From CAYRQP01 sp964426545 (GTDB lineage Bacteria > Fermentibacterota > Fermentibacteria > Fermentibacterales > JCC-6): DNA of 64,000 nt. The DNA is taken from NCBI GenBank assembly GCA_964426545.1, contig CAYRQP010000002.1:1-64000 (forward strand). Reading direction: 5' to 3'. This document shows positions 1 to 8,748 of this stretch, piece after piece; position 1 is the first letter of the stretch; each line of letters opens with the position of its first letter. The notes beneath the pieces are model-generated. The model worked only from the letters and a program-made list of their open reading frames with translations. It ran no database searches and was not told the DNA's origin. Made by a program: the position numbers and the translations under genes.

Positions 1-404
1 GTTCCGCATTTTCTTTTGCTTTGAATGTAAATCAAGATTAATACGATGTCAAGGAATATAGAATTGACATTAGGGGGAGCCTAATACTATGATAAACAGG
101 AATAGATGGTATATGCATAGTAGAGAAGGGAATGTTTGTGGATAGTAAAGTAACAGCATTTCTGGAGTATCTCGATTCGCAAAAGAATGTTAAGCATAAC
201 CATATATACCATTCATGATAATGGCTACTTAACTATATGAGTTTAGGTATACCCGAGAGTGATACCGTCGTTGAGTCTAAAGAACCTCTGAATGCTATGT
301 TGAAGAGATTATGAATAAGGCACTGTACTGTACACAAGGACAGATACCGATTTAATAACCCACGAATCGAGAAATTTCAGATTGTCTGGCTTTCCTGTTT
401 CTCT
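1..404. other. Gene-poor stretch upstream of (3' to) the lysine aminotransferase gene
   Basis: No convincing gene is visible. The stretch holds a promoter/operator-like signal (64-93) and two very short plus-strand reading frames: about 27 codons (GTG 138 or ATG 132 to TGA 216-218) and 25 codons (ATG 237 onward). The first has an SD-like AAGGGA in front and faintly resembles the N-terminal part of a tyrosine recombinase, which is too weak to call. Confidence 0.5.
64..93 (+). promoter_or_regulatory. Sigma-70-like promoter with inverted repeat in the spacer
   Basis: TTGACA (64-69) and TATGAT (88-93) are separated by 18 bp, close to the bacterial sigma-70 consensus. The spacer region contains the perfect inverted repeat ATTAGG-GGGAG-CCTAAT (69-85), which looks like a repressor site. 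No recognisable gene follows on the plus strand before the convergent lysine aminotransferase, so what it transcribes is unknown. Confidence 0.45.
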
Positions 405-1727
405 CTACCTCGAAAGCTCACCCAACACTGAATCCAATATGGCGCTGACTTCCAGAATCTCTGCATCGGTAATAATCATGGGTGGCCTGAACCGGATGCT
501 TCGCTCACCACAGGGGAGTATTATGGCTCCTTTTGCGTAAGCTGACTGCAGGATCTGATTTCTTATGTCTGTCGAAGGTACATCAAACGCACACAAGAGT
601 CCGAGTCCCCTGACATTAGATACCGTGTTTGGATGTTTGCTCATGAGATTGTGCAGTTCATTGAGGAGGGTCTTACCCCGTCCACGGACATTTTCCAGGA
701 TGCCATCTTCGACAATTACCTCTATGTATTTTGCACAGCGGACCATATCGACAAGGTTTCCGCCCCAGGTAGAGTTGATTCTACTCGATTCCTGGAAGAC
801 ATTGTTTTCGACTTCATCGATTCTGCGGTTGCATGCAATCCCGCATACCTGTGATTTCTTGCCGAAACAGAATATATCAGGTTCGACACCGAGGGTCTGC
901 CATGCCCACCAGTTTCCGGTAAAGCCCATGCCGGTCTGGACTTCATCGAAGATGAGAAGGAATTCATGATTGTCTGCACGTGTGCGCAGTTCCTGAAGGT
1001 ATTCCGGTCTGAAGTGATTGTCGCCGCCCTCACCCTGAATGGGTTCGATTATCATGCAGGCAATGTCGTGTCCGTTTTCGGCTATGGCAGCATCGATCTG
1101 AGCAAGGGAGTTCTTCTCAGCTTCGACAATTGCATCGAGATTGTCTTCAATTGGGAAAATTACCGAAGGGGGATCTACCCTAGGCCAGTCAAACAGTGGG
1201 AAGTACATGTATTTTCTCGGGTCTGCGGTGTTGGTAAGTGACAGTGTGTAGCCGGTTCTTCCGTGGAATGCCTTGCGGAAGTGGATGACTTTAGAACCGA
1301 TTTCAGTTCTTCCTGCTGCGAAATTCTTACGGACCTTCCAGTCGAATGCGGCTTTGAGTGCATTTTCGACAGCAAGTGCGCCGCCGGAGATAAAAAACAG
1401 ATGAGGATGGCTGTCCGGTATGGCTATATCAGCGAAGATCTCAACAAACTGTGCAAGTTCTTCCGTATAGAAATCCGAGTTTGCGGGTTTGTTCACAGCA
1501 ACTTCACCTATGCGCATCTTGAACTCGTCATTGTCGAGTTTTGGGTGGTTCATTCCAAGGGGGGCAGATGCGAAAAAGCTAAAGAAGTCGAGATATTCTT
1601 TATCAGCGGCTGAGTCGTAGATCTTGCATCCCTTGCTTTTGTGAATGTCCAGAACCAGATCGAATCCGTCGGTGAGTATGTGTTTTCTGAGTGTGGACCT
1701 TACCTTCGATGCGGGAATATGCTTCAT
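405..1727 (-). CDS. lat: L-lysine 6-aminotransferase (PLP class III)
   Basis: This 440-residue protein is a class-III PLP aminotransferase of the L-lysine epsilon-aminotransferase type, which moves the epsilon-amino group of lysine to 2-oxoglutarate to give allysine/piperideine-6-carboxylate. Visible marks are the phosphate-binding FFISGGALAVENALK region (about 111-125), the FDEVQTGMG motif with the pyridine-binding Asp261, and FGKKSQVCG carrying the PLP lysine (K290). The KKSQVCG form is typical of lysine rather than ornithine or GABA aminotransferases. AAGGGGA lies about 8 nt before the ATG. The gene stands alone on the minus strand, so a role in lysine catabolism or alpha-aminoadipate formation is inferred from family only. 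Confidence 0.88.
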   Translation of the reverse strand: MKHIPASKVRSTLRKHILTDGFDLVLDIHKSKGCKIYDSAADKEYLDFFSFFASAPLGMNHPKLDNDEFKMRIGEVAVNKPANSDFYTEELAQFVEIFADIAIPDSHPHLFFISGGALAVENALKAAFDWKVRKNFAAGRTEIGSKVIHFRKAFHGRTGYTLSLTNTADPRKYMYFPLFDWPRVDPPSVIFPIEDNLDAIVEAEKNSLAQIDAAIAENGHDIACMIIEPIQGEGGDNHFRPEYLQELRTRADNHEFLLIFDEVQTGMGFTGNWWAWQTLGVEPDIFCFGKKSQVCGIACNRRIDEVENNVFQESSRINSTWGGNLVDMVRCAKYIEVIVEDGILENVRGRGKTLLNELHNLMSKHPNTVSNVRGLGLLCAFDVPSTDIRNQILQSAYAKGAIILPCGERSIRFRPPMIITDAEILEVSAILDSVLGELSR

Positions 1728-1941
1728 GTCATTCCCCTTTCAGTGAGTTAGAGTTTCTAATTGGTATTCATTCTTAGAATAATATTCGTAGTTACAGTAC
1801 CCATAAATCTCACATAAATAATCCAAATAGTCAACTCTTCCGTAATTTTGTGATAATGTGATATTGGAGTATATTTCAAACATGAATATCACTTAAATTA
1901 CAGTTTAAATCTCGGTTTTAGAGAAGATGAAAAGGATAACA
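1728..1941. other. AT-rich divergent intergenic region
   Basis: About 210 bp between the divergent lat and ptb-like genes. It is AT-rich and must carry promoters for both. I see no box pair good enough to place, and no RNA or small gene. Confidence 0.4.
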
Positions 1942-2862
1942 ATGGATTTTATCAAAACTCTCGATGAATTGGTAGTAAAAGCAAAAGAACTGCCGACCAG
2001 GAAAGTATCAGTGGTTCGGGCTGACGAGGTCGAAACGCTGAAAGCAATAGGTCTGGCGATGGAACAGGACCTTGTCATCCCCATACTGGTTGGACCGGAA
2101 AAGAGCATTAGAAAGGCTGCTGAACAGGCCGGACTGGATCTCTCGGGTATAGAGCTCATTCAAGCCGAAGACGATACTGAAGCTGCGGAAAAGGGAGTGG
2201 AAATAGTCCGCAACGGTACCGCTGATGTGATAATGAAGGGTCTTGTGGCCAGCAGCAGTTTTATGCACGCCATATTAAAGAAGGAAACCGGACTCAGGGG
2301 GTCCGGCATTCTCAGCCATGTGGCAGTATTTGAAGCTCCCGGGTATCATAAGCTCCTTACTGTAACTGATGCCGCGTTGAATATAGCTCCCAAATTTCCG
2401 ATTATCTGTGAAGAACTGCGTAATGCGCAAATAGTGACTGATTCTCTGGGTATTAATACCGCAAAGGCAACATATGTGTGTGCGAAAGAGAAAGTCTATG
2501 ACAAAATGCCCAGAACGCTCGAAGCTGCTGAAATCAAGAAACTGGCAGAAAAAGGTGAGTTTGGAAACATAATCTTCGATGCTCCGCTTGCTCTCGACAA
2601 TGCTGTTTCGAAAGAAGCGTGTGCAATTAAAGGAATCAACAGCCCCGTCGGCGGAGATGTCGATATCCTCGTATTTCCCGACATAGAGTCAGGAAATGTA
2701 TTCTACAAGTCCATCATATTCATTGCGGGGGGCAGTCTGGGTGCCGTGATTATGGGTGCAACCAAGCCGGTCATTCTCACATCGAGAGCGGATCCCGCAT
2801 CCTGCAAGTTCTATTCACTGGCTCTCGCAGCGGTTATCGCTGATTATCAAGCGGGGAAATAG
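1942..2862 (+). CDS. ptb: Phosphate butyryl/acetyltransferase family protein
   Basis: A 306-residue member of the PTA_PTB family, which exchanges CoA and phosphate on butyryl or other acyl groups. Family marks are the MKGLVASSSFMHAILKK segment, the SHVAVFE stretch, and the C-terminal VGGDVDILVFPDIESGN and YKSI..IAGGSLGAVIMGA regions that form the CoA/phosphate site. I chose ATG 1942 over ATG 1927 because AAAGGA (1931-1936) sits at SD distance and the protein then begins MDFIKTLDEL, as relatives do. It lacks the extra N-terminal domains of long Pta. No butyrate kinase lies nearby, so substrate is uncertain. First gene of a tight plus-strand cluster. Confidence 0.8.
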   Translation: MDFIKTLDELVVKAKELPTRKVSVVRADEVETLKAIGLAMEQDLVIPILVGPEKSIRKAAEQAGLDLSGIELIQAEDDTEAAEKGVEIVRNGTADVIMKGLVASSSFMHAILKKETGLRGSGILSHVAVFEAPGYHKLLTVTDAALNIAPKFPIICEELRNAQIVTDSLGINTAKATYVCAKEKVYDKMPRTLEAAEIKKLAEKGEFGNIIFDAPLALDNAVSKEACAIKGINSPVGGDVDILVFPDIESGNVFYKSIIFIAGGSLGAVIMGATKPVILTSRADPASCKFYSLALAAVIADYQAGK

Positions 2863-2867
2863 TTAGC

Positions 2868-3302
2868 ATGAAAATTGCCCTTGCAAGCGACCACACCGGT
2901 TTCGTTCTGAAAAGGCAACTCATGGAATGGCTCGATGGAGAAGGTGTCGAAGTTATAGACAAAGGAACTTCCTCGACCGATTCAGTCGATTACCCTGATT
3001 TCGCAGCAGGATTGAGTAATGTTGTGTTAAGCGGAGAAGCCGACTTCGGAATATTGATCTGTAATACAGGCATAGGCATGAGCATGTGCGCCAATAGATT
3101 CAAGGGTATCCGTGCGGCTCTCTGTCTATTTCCGCAGATGGCTTTTGCTGCCAGACATCACAATGATGCAAATGTCCTGGTTCTTGGTGCCTGCAATACA
3201 GCGTTCTCATTGGCAAGGGAGATTGTCAATGTCTTTATCGAGGAGAGTTTCGACGGTAGCCGGCATAAACGACGAATAAACAAAATGGATGAATTGAATT
3301 AA
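2868..3302 (+). CDS. rpiB: Ribose-5-phosphate isomerase B
   Basis: A 144-residue RpiB/LacAB-family isomerase interconverting ribose 5-phosphate and ribulose 5-phosphate. The N-terminal ASDHTG loop, the catalytic-Cys segment CNTGIGMSMCANR (about 66-78) and the RHHNDANVL phosphate-binding segment are all present, and length is normal. It starts 5 bp after the ptb stop. Its product, ribulose 5-phosphate, is the substrate of the RibB domain encoded about 4 kb downstream in the same run of genes. A metabolic link to riboflavin synthesis is plausible but inferred. Confidence 0.92.
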   Translation: MKIALASDHTGFVLKRQLMEWLDGEGVEVIDKGTSSTDSVDYPDFAAGLSNVVLSGEADFGILICNTGIGMSMCANRFKGIRAALCLFPQMAFAARHHNDANVLVLGACNTAFSLAREIVNVFIEESFDGSRHKRRINKMDELN

Positions 3303-3335
3303 CTTCATATTCATGTAACTCAGTGGAGAAGTAAT

Positions 3336-4406
3336 ATGATTGACATAATCTGCGGAGCGCGCCCAAACTTTATGAAGGTCGACCCTATAATCAGGAGTCT
3401 GGCAGACCGTAAAAAGATTAGGCTCATTCATACAGGGCAGCACTACGATCATAAAATGTCCGAGAGTTTTTTCGATGAGCTGGAACTTCCAAAACCTGAT
3501 ATCAATCTCAATGTTGGTTCTGCATCGATTACAGTTCAAACTGCTCATATCATGGAACGCTATGAAGCATCTTTTTTGGAGAGCCCCCCGGAAGCTGTAA
3601 TCGTTGTGGGGGATGTAAACTCGACCCTTGCCTGCGCACTTGTGGCAGTAAGGCACTCCACGCCGGTTGTACATGTTGAAGCGGGACTGAGAAGTTTCGA
3701 CAGGAGAATGCCCGAGGAAATCAACAGAATACTCACAGACCAGATTTCAGACCTTCTTCTTATTACAAGCAGGGAAGCCAAAGACAATCTGCTGGCTGAA
3801 GGACGAGACGGCAAGAACATTGTCATGGTTGGCAATCCCATGATCGATACCTTATTCAGACTCCTGCCGGTAGCCCGGAGTAAACATATCTCCGTTCCGG
3901 ACAGACCGTTTGGCCTGATTACGCTTCACCGGCCTTCGAATGTGGATTGCCCGGAGAGACTGAAAGATATTTTCGGTGCCTTTGCCAGAATCGATGACAT
4001 GGAACTGATATTCCCCGCACATCCAAGAACGGTCAGTAACATCGAGAAATGGGATTTGAGAGAATTTCTTCCCGAAAATCTGATAATTGCCGAGCCGATG
4101 ACCTATCTCGAGTTCATACGGCATCAGGAAAAAGCAGCCGTCGTGATCACAGATTCCGGGGGAATACAGGAAGAGACAACAGTACTGGGAGTACCGTGTG
4201 TGACCATACGTGAGAACACGGAGCGTCCTATAACGCTGGAGCAGGGGACAAGTGTTCTCTGTCCGGAACCTTCTGAAATTCCGAAGGCAGTTGTTACTCA
4301 GATAGAGAACCGTCCTGAAACAGTCCCGGAGATAGAGATGTGGGACGGTAATGCAGGAGAGCGGATAGCAAAGGGAATCATCAATCTCACAGGAGAAGAC
4401 AGATGA
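3336..4406 (+). CDS. wecB: UDP-N-acetylglucosamine 2-epimerase (non-hydrolysing)
   Basis: A 356-residue GT-B-fold enzyme that converts UDP-GlcNAc to UDP-ManNAc for surface polysaccharide synthesis. Seen: N-terminal GARPNFMKVDPI, IHTGQHYDHKMS, the VGDVNSTLA and HVEAGLRSFDRRMPEEINR signatures, and the C-terminal TDSGGIQEET with a REN.ERP motif that binds the nucleotide sugar. SD GGAG lies before ATG 3336. The end overlaps the next gene by 4 bp (ATGA), pointing to translational coupling. Confidence 0.92.
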   Translation: MIDIICGARPNFMKVDPIIRSLADRKKIRLIHTGQHYDHKMSESFFDELELPKPDINLNVGSASITVQTAHIMERYEASFLESPPEAVIVVGDVNSTLACALVAVRHSTPVVHVEAGLRSFDRRMPEEINRILTDQISDLLLITSREAKDNLLAEGRDGKNIVMVGNPMIDTLFRLLPVARSKHISVPDRPFGLITLHRPSNVDCPERLKDIFGAFARIDDMELIFPAHPRTVSNIEKWDLREFLPENLIIAEPMTYLEFIRHQEKAAVVITDSGGIQEETTVLGVPCVTIRENTERPITLEQGTSVLCPEPSEIPKAVVTQIENRPETVPEIEMWDGNAGERIAKGIINLTGEDR

Positions 4407-5824
4407 AAATCAGACCACATTTGATAGTGCTTTCTTTGATATTTGTCATTACAATTGCTTCATGCAGTGCCGGGGGTGAGATTCCTGCCGGGGCGGATAC
4501 AGACTTTGGATACACAGGTATTCAGAAATTTGCAGTATCGATTCAGGATGAAGATGTTGGATACATGATTCTGGACATTCAGGAATATGGTCCGGATTCC
4601 TTTATTGTTACACAGGAGATAGAATGGAACATGATTCTGATGGGAACTCGTCGGAATATCAATATGAGCTTAAGTGCAGTTACAGACAGAGAATTCAATC
4701 TCGGTTCAGAGGTAATGTACCTGTCAGACGGCTCTGCGGAGATTAATATTTCTGCAGTCAGAGACGGCTCGATTCTCCATATTGTAATGGGTTCTGCAGG
4801 GAGGACGATGGAAACAGACAGGGAAATCGATTCTGATTTTCTCCCGGTTGTATCCGACCTTGCATGCACCGCAATGGAATGGACAGAAGGACAAAAACGC
4901 ACATTCAGCACATTCGACCCTTCAAGCATGATGATACTGCAGGTTGAAGCAGAGTGTATCGGTTTCGAAGAAATAGATTTTCTCGGTGATACCGTAACTG
5001 CTGCAAAAATCACCATAAGTCAGATGGGAACGATAAATACAGTCTGGATTTCATCCGGGCAGATTATCAGAGAGTCCGAACTCAGCCTGGGGATGGAGAT
5101 GACACGAGTCCCAATCGATCAGGAGGGGGACATCACTTCCACCAGAGATATGTATGAAGTATTTGCAATATCATCGAGTACGATAGCCAATCCGCGGTCT
5201 GTTGGCAGCAGGACTTTTATTCTCGAGGGTAGTATCGACTGGAGCAGTCTCGAACTGTCTTATCCCGAAGTACAGTATTCTGCCGGCGACACAGTCTTTG
5301 TGAATACCGGTTTTCCGGAAATAGTTTCCTGTACTTTTGAATTTCCTGATTCTCTTCGAGACTACACCCAGCCCACATCAATGATACAGAGCGATGACCC
5401 GCTGATAATACATCTGGCAGACAGTCTTACAGCAGGAAGCAGGAATTCATGGGAAGCTGCAAAACGAATTTCTCAATGGGTGGACATTAACATAGTCAAT
5501 AACCCTACGGTTTCTCTGCCATCAGCGGTGGAGGTTCTTGAAAATCTTCGCGGTGACTGCAACGAGCATACAATTCTCTTTGTGGCTATTGCCCGTGCTG
5601 CAGGGATTCCCTCCCGTCCGTGTGCAGGTGTTGTTTATCTTGACGGGACTTTTGGTTATCACGCGTGGCCGCTTGTCTGGGTAGGAGAATGGGTCGAGAT
5701 GGATCCGACATTCGGTCAGGATGTAGCAGATGCTACTCATATCATCCTTGCTGCGGGAGATATAGAAGCTCAGTATGTGATCAACTCCGTTATCGGCAGA
5801 CTGAGCATCAGGGAATTGGATTAG
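4403..5824 (+). CDS. Transglutaminase-like lipoprotein
   Basis: A 473-residue predicted lipoprotein: basic N-terminus, hydrophobic stretch, and lipobox IASC with the lipidated Cys at residue 21. The middle is an uncharacterised beta-rich region. The C-terminal third is a transglutaminase/protease core with an intact-looking triad: Cys386 (RGDCNEH), His420 (GYHAWP) and Asp434 (MDPTFGQ). Such domains in bacteria are often periplasmic peptidases or amide-forming enzymes, and the substrate here is unknown. It overlaps wecB by 4 bp and abuts ribD with no spacer, so it is probably co-transcribed with both. Confidence 0.78.
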   Translation: MKIRPHLIVLSLIFVITIASCSAGGEIPAGADTDFGYTGIQKFAVSIQDEDVGYMILDIQEYGPDSFIVTQEIEWNMILMGTRRNINMSLSAVTDREFNLGSEVMYLSDGSAEINISAVRDGSILHIVMGSAGRTMETDREIDSDFLPVVSDLACTAMEWTEGQKRTFSTFDPSSMMILQVEAECIGFEEIDFLGDTVTAAKITISQMGTINTVWISSGQIIRESELSLGMEMTRVPIDQEGDITSTRDMYEVFAISSSTIANPRSVGSRTFILEGSIDWSSLELSYPEVQYSAGDTVFVNTGFPEIVSCTFEFPDSLRDYTQPTSMIQSDDPLIIHLADSLTAGSRNSWEAAKRISQWVDINIVNNPTVSLPSAVEVLENLRGDCNEHTILFVAIARAAGIPSRPCAGVVYLDGTFGYHAWPLVWVGEWVEMDPTFGQDVADATHIILAAGDIEAQYVINSVIGRLSIRELD

Positions 5825-6937
5825 ATGGCATCTCCGCTTGAACTGGATGCCATGAAGAAGGTTCTTGAAATAGCAAGAAAAGGACAGCGCAGTACATTTC
5901 CGAATCCAATGGTCGGGGCGATAGTCTTCGACGGCAATAACAGCGAAATAGGCTCAGGCTATCATACCAAATGTGGTTTTCCTCATGCAGAAATCGAAGC
6001 ACTTCGAAAGGCGGGTTCAGGTGCACGTGGAGGAACCCTGGTTGTAACACTTGAGCCCTGCTGTCACAGCGGAAGAACCGGTCCCTGTACAAGTGCAATA
6101 ATAGAAGCGGGTATATCCCGGGTAGTCATTGCCATGAAAGACCCTGATCTGCGCGTATCAGGGAAGGGAATAAAACAGCTGACTAATGCAGGTATAGAAG
6201 TCGAATTAGGATTACTCAGAGTTGAAGCCGAAGAACTGAACAGTCTTTATCTGCATTATCTCAAAACAGATAGAAGCCGATTGCGTCTCAAAACGGCAGT
6301 CAGTCTTGATGGAAGGATAGCCGCATCTGACGGAACCAGTAGGTGGATAACCGGTGATTCGGCAAGGCGGCAGGTTCATCACATACGAGCTTGCTCATCG
6401 GCAATTCTGACAGGGGGCGGGACCATAAGAAAAGATGATCCGCAGTTGACAGTAAGACATGAAGGCATGGATGCAGAATTGCAGCCGGCCCGCATAATTA
6501 TTACCTGTACAGGAGATCTTGATTTACCGCGAAAAGTGTTTGAGACACAAGGCAGAATAATCATTGCAGTATTGAAGACCCTTTCCGAAAGGAAGAAAGC
6601 AGAATTGAAAGAAGGCGGTGCTGTTTTATGGGAATTTCAAGCTGAAAGTGATAGAATAAATCTCAAACAACTATTAAAAAAAACAGCAGTGGAAGGCTAT
6701 GGAGAAATACTCTGCGAATGCGGAAGTACACTGGCATCGGAACTTTTGAAAGCAGAACTCATCGATAGAATGAGTATATTCACGGCACCTGTTTTACTGG
6801 GGAGCGAAGGAATCCCGGCCTTCGGTGATATAGGAGTTACGACGATTAGCGATGGTGTCAGATTGACCGAAGTAAACCATCGAATTTGCGGGAATGATAT
6901 ACTTACGGAGGGTAAAGTTGTTTACGGGTCTGATTGA
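5825..6937 (+). CDS. ribD: Bifunctional riboflavin deaminase/reductase RibD
   Basis: A 370-residue two-domain enzyme for the second and third steps of riboflavin synthesis. The N-terminal deaminase domain (1-145) has the zinc motif HAEIEAL and EPCCHSGRTGPC. The C-terminal reductase domain (about 148-365) begins RLRLKTAVSLDGRIA, contains SRWITGD, and ends with a LLGSEGIPAFGD-type segment. The ATG directly follows the TAG of the transglutaminase gene. No FMN riboswitch can precede it here because no intergenic space exists, so regulation must come from an upstream promoter. Confidence 0.95.
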   Translation: MASPLELDAMKKVLEIARKGQRSTFPNPMVGAIVFDGNNSEIGSGYHTKCGFPHAEIEALRKAGSGARGGTLVVTLEPCCHSGRTGPCTSAIIEAGISRVVIAMKDPDLRVSGKGIKQLTNAGIEVELGLLRVEAEELNSLYLHYLKTDRSRLRLKTAVSLDGRIAASDGTSRWITGDSARRQVHHIRACSSAILTGGGTIRKDDPQLTVRHEGMDAELQPARIIITCTGDLDLPRKVFETQGRIIIAVLKTLSERKKAELKEGGAVLWEFQAESDRINLKQLLKKTAVEGYGEILCECGSTLASELLKAELIDRMSIFTAPVLLGSEGIPAFGDIGVTTISDGVRLTEVNHRICGNDILTEGKVVYGSD

Positions 6938-7529
6938 GTCTGTCGGTACAGTGGTTTCATGTTCCGCCGGAAAATTGAAAATTAAATCGGAAACCTCTAA
7001 TAAAATGACAGTTGGGGACAGCCTTGCTGTCGATGGCACCTGCCTAACATTGACAGAAACAGAAAGAGGAATTGCAGTTTTTCACTATTCACCTGAAACT
7101 GGAAAAAGCACGATTATTTCAACCTATCATCCGGGAACCCGGGTTAACCTGGAGATGCCACTTCTCGCAGACAGCAGACTGCACGGACATCTTGTTCAGG
7201 GGCATGTCGACTGCGTCGGACAGGTTTTGAAGAAGAATATTGTAAAAGGAGATTCAGTCTTCTGGTTCTCATTTCCGCAGAAGAACGAAGCTATGGTTGT
7301 TGAGAAAGGTTCTATTGCCGTGAACGGCATCAGCCTGACGATTGTTTCTGCTGAAAGGGGTAAATTCTCTGTGGTAGTAATCCCCGAAACATTCGAAAAT
7401 ACAAATGCAGGGAAGTTTCTTCCGGGGAAGAAAGTGAATCTTGAATTCGATATAATAGGCAAGTATGTTCTCAAACAGACAAATATCCTGAATGGACAGA
7501 AAAAGTTAAGGAATTATCTTGATGAATAG
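6918..7529 (+). CDS. ribE: Riboflavin synthase alpha chain
   Basis: A 203-residue riboflavin synthase that dismutates two molecules of 6,7-dimethyl-8-ribityllumazine. I place the start at TTG 6918. It gives the near-universal N-terminus (M)FTGLIESVGTV and has GGAGGG (6907-6912) in front, whereas the upstream ATG at 6894 would add eight unrelated residues. Two lumazine-binding repeats are visible, with GDSLAVDGTCLTL in the first and KGSIAVNGISLTI in the second. It overlaps ribD by 20 bp and ribBA by 8 bp. Confidence 0.93.
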   Translation: MFTGLIESVGTVVSCSAGKLKIKSETSNKMTVGDSLAVDGTCLTLTETERGIAVFHYSPETGKSTIISTYHPGTRVNLEMPLLADSRLHGHLVQGHVDCVGQVLKKNIVKGDSVFWFSFPQKNEAMVVEKGSIAVNGISLTIVSAERGKFSVVVIPETFENTNAGKFLPGKKVNLEFDIIGKYVLKQTNILNGQKKLRNYLDE

Positions 7530-8748
7530 GAATATTGCATCGGCTGAGAAAGCAATAGAAGCTGTCAAACAGGGAAAAATGATAGTTGTGGTCGATGATG
7601 AGAATAGAGAGAATGAAGGTGACCTGATAATTGCCGCCGAGAAATGCGACGCAGAAGCGGTTAACTTCATGGCAAGAGAAGGCAGGGGGCTTATCTGTCT
7701 TTCGATGGAGCGGGAGCCGCTTGAAAAACTCGACATTCACGAAATGGTTCCGCGAAACACCTCTCTTCATAACACCGCTTTCATGGTGAGCATCGATGCA
7801 GCACGGGGAATATCTACAGGCATATCGGCGCACGACAGGGCAAACACAATTGCCGTCACAATAAACCCCAATTCTACACCGGATGATCTAGCAAGACCTG
7901 GTCATATTTTCCCGCTGGCAGCACGGTCGGGCGGGGTTCTCTCGAGAACCGGACATACCGAAGCAGCTGTCGACCTTGCGAGGCTTGCAGGACTCACACC
8001 TGCGGGAGTAATCTGTGAAATAATGCTCGATGATGGCAGCATGGCAAGACTGCCTCAACTGGAGGAATTTGCGGAGAAGCACGATCTGGTTCTTACATCG
8101 ATCGAAAAACTCGTCGAATACCGGAGAAAAACAGAAAAACTGGTTCATAAGGTAGTAGAATCGGTTCTTCCCACCGATTACGGTAAATTCGCTTTACATG
8201 TCTATGAAAGCCTTACTGATGAGGAAATTCATGTTGCCCTTGTAAAAGGGGATGTGTCCGGGAAGAAAGATGTTCTTGTAAGAGTACATTCACAGTGCTT
8301 TACCGGTGATGTATTTGCATCGAGAAGATGCGATTGCGGAAGCCAGCTTCATAAGGCAATGCAGATGGTCGAAGAAAAAGGTGAAGGTGTGATTTTGTAT
8401 ATGGCACAGGAGGGGCGCGGCATAGGGCTTGCCAATAAGATAAGAGCCTATCACCTTCAGGACCACGGGCTCGACACAGTTGAGGCAAACGAAGAACTGG
8501 GGTTTCCGGCAGATCTTCGCGATTACGGCACGGGAGCTCAGATACTGTCAGACCTCGGATTGACCTCTATCTGTCTCATGACAAATAACCCGAGGAAAAT
8601 TGTAGGTTTGAACGGATACGGATTATCAGTTACAGAACGGGTGCATCTTGAAATATGCCCGACAGAAGAAAACTCGAGATATCTTAAAACGAAAAAAGAG
8701 AAACTTGGACATCTGCTGGAAGGAGTCGATGATGGTTTGGATACATGA
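7522..8748 (+). CDS. ribBA: Bifunctional DHBP synthase / GTP cyclohydrolase II
   Basis: A 408-residue fusion. The N-terminal RibB domain (about 1-205) makes 3,4-dihydroxy-2-butanone 4-phosphate from ribulose 5-phosphate and shows DDENRENEGDL and the SGHTEAAVDLARLAG-like segment RTGHTEAAVDLA. The C-terminal RibA domain opens the GTP imidazole ring. Its zinc cysteines lie in CFTGDVFASRRCDCGSQ, with the EGRGIGL and NNPRK motifs following. Both active sites look complete. ATG 7522 is preferred to TTG 7519 because of the AAGGA at 7508-7512. It overlaps ribH by 17 bp. Confidence 0.94.
   Translation: MNRNIASAEKAIEAVKQGKMIVVVDDENRENEGDLIIAAEKCDAEAVNFMAREGRGLICLSMEREPLEKLDIHEMVPRNTSLHNTAFMVSIDAARGISTGISAHDRANTIAVTINPNSTPDDLARPGHIFPLAARSGGVLSRTGHTEAAVDLARLAGLTPAGVICEIMLDDGSMARLPQLEEFAEKHDLVLTSIEKLVEYRRKTEKLVHKVVESVLPTDYGKFALHVYESLTDEEIHVALVKGDVSGKKDVLVRVHSQCFTGDVFASRRCDCGSQLHKAMQMVEEKGEGVILYMAQEGRGIGLANKIRAYHLQDHGLDTVEANEELGFPADLRDYGTGAQILSDLGLTSICLMTNNPRKIVGLNGYGLSVTERVHLEICPTEENSRYLKTKKEKLGHLLEGVDDGLDT

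Noticed and set aside
1927..1941. ATG 1927 as start of the ptb-like gene
   Set aside because: It would include the SD AAAGGA in the coding sequence and add five residues not seen in relatives; ATG 1942 fits better.
5700..5825. FMN riboswitch ahead of ribD
   Set aside because: There is no intergenic space, and the conserved FMN-element boxes are not visible; the sequence encodes the transglutaminase C-terminus.
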